Source: Bacteroides sp. (lineage in GTDB: Bacteria > Bacteroidota > Bacteroidia > Bacteroidales > Bacteroidaceae). From it: DNA of 64,000 nt. Below, one piece after another: positions 17,286 through 27,000 of the stretch. The stretch is taken from the NCBI GenBank assembly GCA_021201335.1, contig JAJQFD010000019.1:51642-115641 (forward strand), written 5' to 3'. Both the position numbers and the translations under genes were made by a program. The notes beneath the pieces are model-generated. The model saw nothing but the letters and a program-made list of their open reading frames with translations. It was not told the origin of the DNA and made no database searches. Position 1 is the stretch's first letter. Each line of letters starts with the position of its first letter.

Positions 17286-17416
17286 TTATTCTTCCAAATC
17301 AAAACATTCGGGCAATTCCAAATTGCTCTCTTTTCCGTTATAATTCAGCGCTTGTATTTTCGTCCGAAATAACTCAAACCAGCCCCCTTTGAATTATCAT
17401 TTTGTAATTTCGACAT
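17286..17416 (-). pseudogene. Possible small-gene relic, unrecognised, frame broken at a G5 run
   Basis: On the minus strand an ATG at 17416 opens MSKLQNDNSKG. After the G5 run (plus strand C5 at 17383-17387) the adjacent frame continues GWFELFRTKIQALNYNG and ends in an acidic ELPECFDLEE tail before TAA at 17286. One added G would join them into a 43-residue protein. The amino-acid mix looks protein-like in both parts, but it is too short to be sure. I do not recognise the family. Confidence 0.22.
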
Positions 17417-17927
17417 TTTGCTACTTATAAAGAGGAAAGAAAAAGTGGATAGTTAACGCAGACTCTCTTTCTCTTTTTCCGTTTTGCATCGGAAAAACAA
17501 CCCCAAATAAATTATATAAACAAGTTGAAAGAAAATATTCAAATTATTCTTCAAATTAATCACTAATTAACCGATAAGGTAATTCAGTAAGCCCATATTT
17601 GCAACAGTGAAAGACATCAATCAGTCTAATACCAAAATATGTCGAACTAATATTTAATATTATGGAAAGTATGGAAAGAAGAGAAATTGTGTTACAAAGA
17701 ATGTTATTCCACACCACCGAGCCAGATTCGTGTTAATCCACCTTCGTCTTTTGCGGAAGAATAAAAAATGAGCCGAAGAGCTTGAGTGAAAAATGAATAG
17801 GCTTTCCCGACCGGTCGAATTTAAATAAATGAAAGCCTCATTCAATCTATCCTTATCGGATTATTACCTGATGATATTTTATCATAAGTATCATACATAA
17901 AAAACTAAATCATACTTACTTAATTTC

Positions 17928-20900
17928 ATGAAAAACAAATTTATGATTGAACCGAAACTAATGGCTGGACGTGTTGGAACTGTTCCGACGACAGCACTAC
18001 GTTTGTTAGCCTCTTTATTGGTTTTTATTTGTTTTGCATTACCGGGTTATGCACAAAACAGAACCATTAAAGGTGTTATAATAGATACTATGGACGAACC
18101 GATCATTGGCGCCAGTGTTGTGATCGATAAAACGACCGTTGGTACCATTACCGACCTGGACGGGCAATTCACCCTCGAAGTTCCCGCAGACACCAAGCTT
18201 TTGAAGATAACCTATATAGGTTACTCCACCCAAATGGTAGATGTTACCAATACCAACAACGTGAAGATTGTTCTTCAGGAAGACGCCCAAAAGCTGGATG
18301 AAGTAGTGGTAGTAGGCTTTGGTACCCAGAAAAGGGTAAATCTTACCGGCGCCGTGGCTGCGGTCACCGCTAAGGAATTAAATGCCACCAAGAACCAGAA
18401 TACCCAAAACATGCTGACAGGTAAAATTGCCGGCGTTCGCGTGGTTCAGAAAACATCCGAGTCTGGCGAATTTAATAACCAGTTTGATATTCGTGGTTAT
18501 GGTACACCACTGATTGTAATCGATGGAGTACCCCGGGGAAATGATAGTTTTGCAAGACTATCGCCCGATGAAATAGAAAGCATTTCCGTACTGAAAGACG
18601 CCTCTGCTGCTGTATATGGAGTAAAAGCGGCCAATGGAGTAGTACTCGTAACTACCAAGAGGGGCGAAGTAGGTAAAACCAAGATATCCTATAATGGATA
18701 CTATGGTTTCCAACGTCCTTCGGATGTATTGAAACCGGTTGGTTCTGCCGATCGTATGACACTGTTCAATGAAAAGAGCATGCGTAGCCTCGACAACCCA
18801 AGCCTGACTTATACCGACGAACAGATCGGTGCCTACCTGACAGGCGAAAAACAATCGACCGATTGGTACGATGCCACATTGAAAAATAACGCGGGACAAC
18901 AACAACACAATGTAAGTGCCAGTGGAGGTACCCAGAAAGTGGACTATTTCCTGAATTTCGGTTACTCGCAGCAAGATGGTTTTTTCAGAAGTGGTGATTT
19001 GAATTACGATCGCTTCAACCTCCGATCCAACATTAATGCCCAGTTGACTGACCGTTTGAAAGTATCTTTGAACGTCAATGGAATACTCGATACAAAGAAA
19101 AGTCCCAGTACACCTATCTGGGAAATTTACAAGCAATTGTGGCGACTCATTCCGGATGATCCGATTTATGCCAACAACAATCCCTTATACTATCAGCGGA
19201 ATGCTTCGGCAGCGGATGTAAACAACACCGTAGCACTTACCAGTGCGGATGTATCGGGTTATCGGAAGAATATCAATAAGATATTCCAGGCAACAGGTAC
19301 ATTTACCTATGACATTCCTTACGTGAAAGGGTTGAGTGCCAAGGGGATGTACACTTTCGATAATACCATTTCGGATAATTCCATCTACTTAAAAGAGTTT
19401 TATGAATACGACTATAATTCCGTAAATGATACGTATGTGGGTACCGCCAAGAACGGCCCTACCAATCTCGACCGGAAGTATAAAACGGCTCAGACTAACC
19501 TTTGGCAATTGTCTTTAAACTACGAAAACAGTTTTGGTCAGCACAATGTCAGCGGATTTGTATTGTATGAAGAATCGCATAGTAAAGGAGACAATATCAA
19601 GGCGTTCCGGCAATTTAGTATTCCGCTACCTTATTTGTTTGCCGGTGAAGGCAATGAAAATCAGATCGGTACCGCAGATGCCAACGATATTTACGAATAT
19701 GCTTCCAAAAGCTGGGTAGGAAAAGTGAACTATGACTTCGCAGGAAAATACCTGGTGGAGGCTAGTTTCAGGTACGATGGTTCTTCCAAATTTCCTCCCA
19801 GCAAACGGTGGGGATTCTTCCCGGCTGCCTCTATCGGCTGGCGTATGTCTGAGGAAGCATTTATCAAAGACAACCTTTCCTTTGTTCAAAACCTGAAAAT
19901 CCGTGCTTCGTATGGGAAGTTAGGAGATGACGGGGCAATTGATTATCAGTTTATTGGCGGTTACAATTACCCCAACACAGATGGGGGAAGAATCAATAAC
20001 TATCCCACCGGATATGTTTTTGACGGAACGTATGCCAATGGACTCGGATTCAGAATCACACCGAATCCAAACATTACGTGGTACACTTCCAAAACATTAA
20101 ATATCGGTTTAGATGCTGATATGTGGGGCGGCCTGCTGGGTTTCTCCTTCGACGTGTTCGAACGTAAACGCGACGGGCTTCTTGAAAATCGTTTGGTAAG
20201 CGTTCCCGGAACCTTCGGTTCTAAAATGCCACAGGAAAATATCAACAGTGATATTACCCGAGGATTGGAACTTGAACTCAGGCACCGCCATCGGATAGGA
20301 GATTTTGGGTATAATGTATTAGCAAATATAGCACTCACACGCTCCAAATGGAACCATAGAGAACAATCTCCTTTCGGTAACTCCTGGGATAATTACCGGA
20401 ACAACAAAAGCAATCGGTGGAAAGACATTTGGTTTGGTTGGGGCGATAACGGCCGATATACTTCTTACGATCAAATAGCCAACTCGCCCATCTTTACCGA
20501 CAACGGTATGTTGCCCGGTGATTATATTTACGAAGACTGGAACGGTGATGGTATAATCGACGATTACGACCGCCATCCGATTGCCACCGCTACGGATGCG
20601 GAAAAAGCGGATTTTCAGGATAAGCGCAACTATCCGTTGTTAAACTTCGGCTTAACCCTATCGGCGCAGTATAAAGGATTCGACCTTAGCGTATTGTTCC
20701 AGGGCGCAGGCATGTCCTACGTATCCTACGGCGACCAGTTATCTACTCCGTTAGGTTGGAACGGTAACGCCCTTGATTTATTCCTCGACAGATGGCGTCC
20801 CGAAGACCCGAAGAAGAACCCGTATGATCCCACCAACAAATGGATCGGTGGCTATTACTCGTATGGTGCCACCAAGCCCGACGATAACTCTTCGTTCGCC

Positions 20901-21131
20901 ATTCAGAACGGTAGTTACCTCCGTATGAAATCAATCGAACTGGGATATACCATTCCGGCAAGAACACTAAGTGTACTAGGCGTTAAGAATTTAAGAGTGT
21001 ATGTGAATGCTTACAACCTGTTCACCATCACAGATGTGAAGGGAGTGGACCCGGAACGTCCAACCGAACAGTTCGGTTACATGTACCCTCTGAACAAAAC
21101 AGTGAACTTCGGTTTAAGTCTTGATTTTTAA
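17928..21131 (+). CDS. SusC-like TonB-dependent outer membrane transporter (glycan importer)
   Basis: Outer-membrane transporter of 1067 residues that carries oligosaccharides into the periplasm using TonB energy. It has an extended N-terminus before the signal peptide core (LLASLLVFICFALPGYAQ), then a carboxypeptidase-like regulatory domain (IKGVIIDTMDEPIIGASVVI..., TDLDGQFTLEV), and the SusC/RagA signature (LDEVVVVGFGTQKRVNLTGAV). The plug follows (TGKIAGVRVV, DIRGYGTPLIVIDGVP, ISVLKDASAAVYGVKAANGVVLVTTKRG), then the 22-strand barrel ending in NFGLSLDF. The first gene of the PUL, it is followed 19 bp later by the SusD partner. The family usually works as a 2+2 complex with SusD acting as a lid. 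The 1.1-kb upstream region and the neighbouring regulator suggest inducible control. Confidence 0.95.
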   Translation: MKNKFMIEPKLMAGRVGTVPTTALRLLASLLVFICFALPGYAQNRTIKGVIIDTMDEPIIGASVVIDKTTVGTITDLDGQFTLEVPADTKLLKITYIGYSTQMVDVTNTNNVKIVLQEDAQKLDEVVVVGFGTQKRVNLTGAVAAVTAKELNATKNQNTQNMLTGKIAGVRVVQKTSESGEFNNQFDIRGYGTPLIVIDGVPRGNDSFARLSPDEIESISVLKDASAAVYGVKAANGVVLVTTKRGEVGKTKISYNGYYGFQRPSDVLKPVGSADRMTLFNEKSMRSLDNPSLTYTDEQIGAYLTGEKQSTDWYDATLKNNAGQQQHNVSASGGTQKVDYFLNFGYSQQDGFFRSGDLNYDRFNLRSNINAQLTDRLKVSLNVNGILDTKKSPSTPIWEIYKQLWRLIPDDPIYANNNPLYYQRNASAADVNNTVALTSADVSGYRKNINKIFQATGTFTYDIPYVKGLSAKGMYTFDNTISDNSIYLKEFYEYDYNSVNDTYVGTAKNGPTNLDRKYKTAQTNLWQLSLNYENSFGQHNVSGFVLYEESHSKGDNIKAFRQFSIPLPYLFAGEGNENQIGTADANDIYEYASKSWVGKVNYDFAGKYLVEASFRYDGSSKFPPSKRWGFFPAASIGWRMSEEAFIKDNLSFVQNLKIRASYGKLGDDGAIDYQFIGGYNYPNTDGGRINNYPTGYVFDGTYANGLGFRITPNPNITWYTSKTLNIGLDADMWGGLLGFSFDVFERKRDGLLENRLVSVPGTFGSKMPQENINSDITRGLELELRHRHRIGDFGYNVLANIALTRSKWNHREQSPFGNSWDNYRNNKSNRWKDIWFGWGDNGRYTSYDQIANSPIFTDNGMLPGDYIYEDWNGDGIIDDYDRHPIATATDAEKADFQDKRNYPLLNFGLTLSAQYKGFDLSVLFQGAGMSYVSYGDQLSTPLGWNGNALDLFLDRWRPEDPKKNPYDPTNKWIGGYYSYGATKPDDNSSFAIQNGSYLRMKSIELGYTIPARTLSVLGVKNLRVYVNAYNLFTITDVKGVDPERPTEQFGYMYPLNKTVNFGLSLDF

Positions 21132-21150
21132 TCCATAATTTCAAAACGAT

Positions 21151-23172
21151 ATGAAAAAGAATATATACTATTTGTCCGCCCTTTTGATGGGTTTATTAAT
21201 GGGATGCCAATCACTGGATATTCCGCCAATAAACGTCATGCAGGATGAAGATATCTATAATGAGGGAGGCATTAAAGCTTACATGGTTGCTCTGTACGGA
21301 CGATTACCGATGGACGATTTCAATGTAGGCAATGAAGATAACGACCAGAAAGGTTATTTCTTCTGGAATAACATTCTATGGCCTATGCTAAGTACCGGAG
21401 AAACCGTCAACCGTAATAATCCGGGTATCTTTAACTATGAACGGGGCTATTGGCAACCGGGTTACGAGATAATCAGAAACGCCAATAACCTGATTGAGAA
21501 CTTGCCTGCTTATGTAGGTGTATTGGATGGTGCTGAAAGTTGGCTGGCAGAAGCCCGGTTTATCCGTGCTTATGTGTACTTCCAACTGGTAAAACGTTAC
21601 GGTGGTATGCCTCTGCTGGAAAAGGCGCAACAGTTGGATGAAAAGTTGGAAGTGGCTCGCAGCAGCCATGAAGCTTCTTATGATTTCATCCTGGCCGACC
21701 TGGATTATGCCATGGCCAATATGAATGCCAAAAGTGAAGTGGGCAGAGCCAATAAGTATGTGGCAGCCGCTTTTAAATCGAGAGTAGCCAATTATGCCGG
21801 TAGCATTGCCCGCTATGGCGAGAAATTTAACCACAGTGTGGATGGTGTATTGCTTTGCGGTATTCCTTCTTCCAGGGCCAATGATTATTTTCAGCAGGCA
21901 TGGAGTGCGGCCAAAGCGGTTGATGCAGGAGGATATTCCTTGTACAATGCGGATACCGACAAAAGCGAAAACTTCGCCAATGTATTTGTAAAAGCCGCTA
22001 CCAGTCCCGAATCTATATTCATCCGTCAGTATGACTATAGCAACTACGTACATAGTTTCGATGCTGTATACAGTCCTCCCCGCATGACTTCAACGTATGG
22101 AGACCGTTATAATGTAACCCTCGACTGGGTAGAATTATTCGATGGCCTCCCCATTGATCCGGCCACAGGTAAACTGAAAACAACGGACGATGACGGAAAT
22201 TACATTGTATACGATGGCCCGGGCGAATTGTTTAAGAATGCCGAACCCCGTTTAAGAGGTTCTGTACTTTTACCTACACAAGTATTCAAAGGACTTGAAG
22301 TAGATATTCGCCGCGGTATTATAAAAGAAGGAGTAGACCCCTCTGCCAAAATAGCCAAGTTTGTAGCGGATGATTTCAATACAACCGCTTCCTACACCAC
22401 CAGTAGTTTCTTCAAGGAAAACATTATAGAAACAACCACCAATGTTTTAACACAAGTTCCTTACGAAACATCCACCGGAGCCAAGTTATACATCAACGGA
22501 CTGGATGGTCCCGCTAACGGAGGTTCCAATAATACATTGACCGGTTTCCACGGAAGAAAATGGTTGAATCCTGCTTTAACTGCCAGTACAACTCAATTGC
22601 ATGCTTCTTACCAGCCCTGGGTAGATATCCGGTATGCGGAAGTATTACTCAATAGAGCGGAAGCAGCATTGGAACTGGCACAAAACGGTGTATCTACTTA
22701 TGAAGGAACAGATATGCAGGAAGACGCATATACATCGATAAACCTGGTACGTAACAGAGCAGGCGCTACATTATTGTCCAGCAAATCAGAGCTTTCCACT
22801 GCCCCGGCATTTAAAAGAGGCGAAGGCCCCGGAGGTTTCATTGTTGCACCCACCCGTGGCCTACAATTAGTACGTGTAGAAAGATATAAAGAATTAGGCT
22901 TCGAACACAAACTCTATTGGGATTTGCGCCGGTGGTTTACATTCGATGAACAAATATATAATTACCGCCGGAGAATGCTTTGTCCGTTTATGTTTGCCAA
23001 AGGAGCCACTGTACAGGAAAACAGTATTCCGGTTGGAAAATACATTTACGATACCCGTATCAGCGAACGGGCCAATAACAGCCTTACGTTCCAAACGAAG
23101 TATTACTACGAGAAAATACCCGATGGACAGCTAAAGACAAACTCATTGTTGGTGCAGAATGATCAATATTAA
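21151..23172 (+). CDS. SusD/RagB-like surface glycan-binding lipoprotein
   Basis: Partner of the upstream SusC-like transporter: a 673-residue surface lipoprotein that captures glycan and caps the barrel. The lipobox is LLMGLLMGC (Cys19). SusD landmarks are visible: the early EGGIKAYMVALYGRLPMDDF helix, NNLIENLPAY and AWLAEARFIRAYVYFQLVKRYGG-like TPR helices (here SWLAEARFIRAYVYFQLVKR), and near the C-terminus the RVERYKELGFEHKLYWDLRRW motif (the usual R.ER..EL..EG.R..DLRRW block). Its length is above the usual 500-600 residues, as in the larger SusD subgroup. It lies 19 bp after the transporter and 19 bp before the DUF3823 protein, so the three are co-transcribed. Confidence 0.94.
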   Translation: MKKNIYYLSALLMGLLMGCQSLDIPPINVMQDEDIYNEGGIKAYMVALYGRLPMDDFNVGNEDNDQKGYFFWNNILWPMLSTGETVNRNNPGIFNYERGYWQPGYEIIRNANNLIENLPAYVGVLDGAESWLAEARFIRAYVYFQLVKRYGGMPLLEKAQQLDEKLEVARSSHEASYDFILADLDYAMANMNAKSEVGRANKYVAAAFKSRVANYAGSIARYGEKFNHSVDGVLLCGIPSSRANDYFQQAWSAAKAVDAGGYSLYNADTDKSENFANVFVKAATSPESIFIRQYDYSNYVHSFDAVYSPPRMTSTYGDRYNVTLDWVELFDGLPIDPATGKLKTTDDDGNYIVYDGPGELFKNAEPRLRGSVLLPTQVFKGLEVDIRRGIIKEGVDPSAKIAKFVADDFNTTASYTTSSFFKENIIETTTNVLTQVPYETSTGAKLYINGLDGPANGGSNNTLTGFHGRKWLNPALTASTTQLHASYQPWVDIRYAEVLLNRAEAALELAQNGVSTYEGTDMQEDAYTSINLVRNRAGATLLSSKSELSTAPAFKRGEGPGGFIVAPTRGLQLVRVERYKELGFEHKLYWDLRRWFTFDEQIYNYRRRMLCPFMFAKGATVQENSIPVGKYIYDTRISERANNSLTFQTKYYYEKIPDGQLKTNSLLVQNDQY

Positions 23173-23191
23173 CCGTTAATACAGTAAAACG

Positions 23192-23923
23192 ATGATAAAG
23201 AATATAATTTATACCCTGGCAGCGATCATGCTGGTATTCGTTTTGGGTTCCTGCGAAAAAGACAACTATTCTGATCCCGATGCCACTATTCAGGGCCAGA
23301 TAGTTGATCATAACGGGAATCCTCTACAAACAGAACAGGGAAATGGTAATATGCGTATCAAGATGGAAGAATTGAGTTGGGCAAAAGGAAACCCGGAAAC
23401 AGTGATAACGCCTACTTATCTTAATATGAAGCAGGATGGCAGTTATATCCATACTAAAATATTCTCCGGCGAATACCGGATGACACCCATTGAAGGAGCC
23501 TTTTATCCGTATAAGGAAGAAGGAGAAATCGTACAGATAAGAGGTTCGGTAACCCAAAACTTCACCGTTATACCTTATCTGGATGTGGAATGGGTAGATA
23601 AACCCACGTTGACGGCAGATAATAAAATCACCTGCTCTATTCGTTTCAAAAGAAATGCGAAAGAAGGAGTTGCCATGCCCGACCTGAACAATGCCAAGTT
23701 ATTTATCGCCAGCACACAGTATGTCGGTAATAATAACAAGGATGATCAGATAAACGGTGGAACAGTGACCGTTACAAATGAACAGGAAGGTACTGTTATC
23801 TCGTTTACCTCCAATACGGTACGGTTTACCAGTATGACTTATTGGGTAAGGGTAGGGGTTTGTTGTAACGACAGCCACAAAAAGTATAATTATACAGATA
23901 TACAGAAGGTAAAGATTGATTAA
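23192..23923 (+). CDS. DUF3823-type PUL lipoprotein
   Basis: A 243-residue lipoprotein in the SusE/F position behind SusCD. The lipobox is VLGSC (Cys21). The body begins with a carboxypeptidase-regulatory-like strand set (IQGQIVDHNGNPLQTEQG) and has the wording typical of DUF3823 (IKMEELSWAKG, LNMKQDGSYIHTKIFSGEYRMTPIEGAFYP). The second half (about 125-243) is an all-beta domain. Proteins of this family recur beside SusD-like proteins in Bacteroidetes and are presumed surface-exposed glycan-binding accessory proteins; no enzyme motif is present. A strong terminator follows 12 bp after the stop, so SusC-SusD-DUF3823 may form a highly expressed sub-operon ahead of the enzymes. Confidence 0.85.
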   Translation: MIKNIIYTLAAIMLVFVLGSCEKDNYSDPDATIQGQIVDHNGNPLQTEQGNGNMRIKMEELSWAKGNPETVITPTYLNMKQDGSYIHTKIFSGEYRMTPIEGAFYPYKEEGEIVQIRGSVTQNFTVIPYLDVEWVDKPTLTADNKITCSIRFKRNAKEGVAMPDLNNAKLFIASTQYVGNNNKDDQINGGTVTVTNEQEGTVISFTSNTVRFTSMTYWVRVGVCCNDSHKKYNYTDIQKVKID

Positions 23924-23935
23924 GGCTATTAGCTG

Positions 23936-23980
23936 GCCGGAGACTGTCAGGATAACACCAGTCTCCGGCTCTCATTTTTT
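23936..23980 (+). terminator. Terminator behind the susCD-DUF3823 segment
   Basis: A perfect 11-bp stem (gccggagactg / cagtctccggc) with a 12-base loop is followed by a run of seven T. It probably sets the ratio of transporter to downstream enzyme expression, since the enzyme genes run on in the same direction. Confidence 0.88.
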
Positions 23981-24090
23981 TAAGTAAAAAGAAAGATTCA
24001 GAGCCTGTTTATATTTATTGCCGACGCTAATCATTCCTTATTAACACAGAAAACCGACAAAATATAACCAGACTCATAAATAATATCAGG

Positions 24091-27000
24091 ATGAAAAAAA
24101 GAACAACTCTATTTATTTGTTTACTGGTTTGCTTACTGGACCTTACCGATGGAATATATGCACAGGAAAGCATTCAACTGAAAAACAGCTTTTCCAATTC
24201 CGATGAAGCAATTCAGGTAATTGGACGTGGTTCGTGTCGCATTGCCGACGGTGTATTTAAATCGAAAGATGCGTACGCTTGCTTCGGGGAAGTCGGATGG
24301 AAAAACTATGTGGTAACTTTTAAGGCCCGCGCTCCCCAAGATGCGGAGCAGGTACAGATTTGGGCCGGATTCAGGGCGCACAACCGATTTGATAGGTATA
24401 TTATAGGATTAAAAGGTGGCTTGCAGGACGATATTTACCTCAGCCGGATGGGATATATGGGTACCGATGAACTATTGGATATCCGTGGCTTGGATTTCCA
24501 TCCTGTTCCCGGAGAGTGGTATCACTTTAAGATTGAAGTATGTGATAACCGGATCCGTGTATTCCTGAATAATGAAACGCTGCCTCGTATAGATGTGGAA
24601 GATGAAAACTTCGCATTGGCTCCTTCCGGCTGTATTACCCTGGGTGGAGGATGGATTGAAACCGAGTTTGATGATCTTACGGTTACAGGACTTGCATCGG
24701 GCGCATTGGCCAACCTTCCCAATCAGGTATACGAAATAAAATTGTCTTCCCAGCAAAAGGAAAGTAAAAGGAAACAGGAGAGAGCCGCTTATCAACCCCT
24801 AAAGGTAGACTGGATCCAATCGACCCGCACCGAAATCTCACTGGATGAACAGTGGCTTTTCCTGCCGGATTATGAAGAATCGGAAGCCAATGAAGGTAGC
24901 AATCCAAACGTGGCTGATAACCATTGGCACCTGATGAATGTACCCGATTTTTGGAATCCCATACGAATCTGGTTGCACGGCGAAATGATGGGTAAGTTCC
25001 ACAAAGGAGTATCGGATACTTATTACCAACAGGAGACGGAACGATGCGAATCATATACCTTTGATTATCAAAAAACAAAAGCAGCCTGGTATCGCCAATG
25101 GATTGAATTGCCGGATCATGTAACGGGCAAAAATATGGAACTTATATTTGATGCTGTTTCCAAGATGGCAGATGTATATGTAAATGGTACGTTGGTTACC
25201 TCTCACATAGGTATGTTCGGAGAAATCAAAGCCGATGTATCTTCTTTGTTAAAGCCTGGTAAAAACCTGGTAGCTGTATATGTAACCCAAGAATACCTGA
25301 AAATAGAGAATGCGGATGAAATCGTGGATGTTTCGGTAACTGTACCAGTGACTAATAAAATGTTGAAAGATGTGGCCCACGGATTTTATGGGGATGATCC
25401 GGCCGGTATCTGGCAACCTGTATCCCTTGTTATAACTGATCCGGTAAGGATTGAAGATGTATTTATTAAACCTGCCCTGGATGGAGCAACTATTGATATT
25501 ACCCTTAAAAACTACTCCGGGAAGAAAGGTAGGTATAATCTTTCCACGAATATTATAGACTATGCTACCAAGAACCTATTCTTTACCGAAGAATCATTAA
25601 ACAAAATAGAACTGGCTCCCGGCGAGGAGAAAATATTAACCTATACCCTAACGAATTTAAAACCCCGGCTTTGGACTCCGGAAACCCCTAATCTTTATGA
25701 TTTTGTCTTTAAACTTTCCATGGATAAGCAAGCGGTAGATGAAATTACCATTTGTTCCGGCTTCCGTACCTTTGAATCAAAGAATGGACTCTTATATCTG
25801 AATGGAATTCCTTACTGGCTCAGGGGTGGAAACCATACTCCCTTTGCACTGGCACCTAATGATGCTGACTTGGCTAGTAGTTTCTATCAGATCATGAAAG
25901 CAGGCAACATGGAAGTAACCCGCACCCACACTACACCTTATAATAAACTCTGGATCACCGCTGCCGATAAGAATGGCATTGGCATCAGCCATGAAGGTAC
26001 ATGGCCTTGGTTAATGATCCATGAATCCATGCCTGAGAAAGCACTCATTGGGATGTGGGCGAACGAATACCTGAGCTTATTGAAGAAATACAGGAATCAC
26101 CCTTCTATTCTCTTTTGGACGATCAACAATGAGATGAAGTTTTATGATAATGAACCTGACTTGAAAAAGAGAAGAGAAAAGATGGAAATCATTTCCAATG
26201 TGGTCAAGCAGATGCGTCAAATAGATCCCACCCGCCCAATTTGCTTCGATTCCAATTATCGTCGCAATGTCGCCAAACAAGGGGAAGCTTTTTATCAGGG
26301 TATTGACGACGGGGATATTGACGATATTCACTCTTACATCAATTGGTATGACCATACTATCTTCAAACAATTCAATGGAGAGTTTCAAAAGCAAAACCGG
26401 AATGAAGGTCGACCCTTGATCAGCCAAGAAATGTCAACCGGTTATCTAAACAATGAAACCGGGCATCCAGTCCGTTTTTATACACTGGTACATCAGAATC
26501 CACAAACTTTAATCGGTTATCAGGCGTATGCATTTGGTAATCCGGAGGCATTTTTAAAAGTTCAGTCGTTCATTACCGGAGAATTGGCAGAAGCACTACG
26601 CCGCTCCAACGATAAAGCATCGGGTATCCTGCATTTTGCCTTATTAACCTGGTTCCGGAATGTTTATAATGTACAAACAATAGATCCGTATCCCACTTAT
26701 TATGCGATGAAGAGAGCGATGCAACCCGTGCTTATCAGTGCCGAACTGTGGGGTAGAAACTTTTATGCAGGCGAAAAGATTCCGACTCAGATTTATATAG
26801 TCAATGACCTGGGTAGTGGAAGAAAGTTAGAGCCTACCGTTATGCATTGGGAGCTTGTAACAGAAACCGGATTAAAACTGGCCTCTGGAGTGGAGCAAAT
26901 ACCCGGAGTCGAACATTACAAACGGTATATTTTTACTCCGGATATTAAGATTCCGGATATTCTTCCGCAATCAAAAGTCTCTGCTAAACTCAAACTAAGG

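Larger units (their letters stand above)
16826..17927. other. Long non-coding region upstream of the susC-like gene
   Basis: This 1.1-kb gap separates the regulator from the PUL. It contains a 22-bp-period array (16997-17106), a possible minus-strand gene relic (17286-17416), and the presumed promoter and leader of the PUL. A CATATTTG at 17594-17601 differs by one base from the TAnnTTTG -7 consensus and would give a leader of over 300 bases, but no -33 partner is visible. A minus-strand frame at 17660-17845 has no coding character. 'gatgcgatttctgtga' at 17218-17233 is nearly repeated at 40379-40393, near the third array. Confidence 0.55.

Noticed and set aside
17660..17845. Small gene on the minus strand upstream of the susC-like gene
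   Set aside because: Hydrophobic, Phe-rich reading of AT-rich DNA with no start signal and no neighbour logic.
18558..19136. Minus-strand 192-residue frame inside the susC-like gene
   Set aside because: It lies entirely opposite a gene with unmistakable SusC motifs; its composition is that of an antisense shadow.
21388..22053. Minus-strand 221-residue frame inside the susD-like gene
   Set aside because: Antisense shadow of a clear SusD homologue, with no recognisable domain or start signal.
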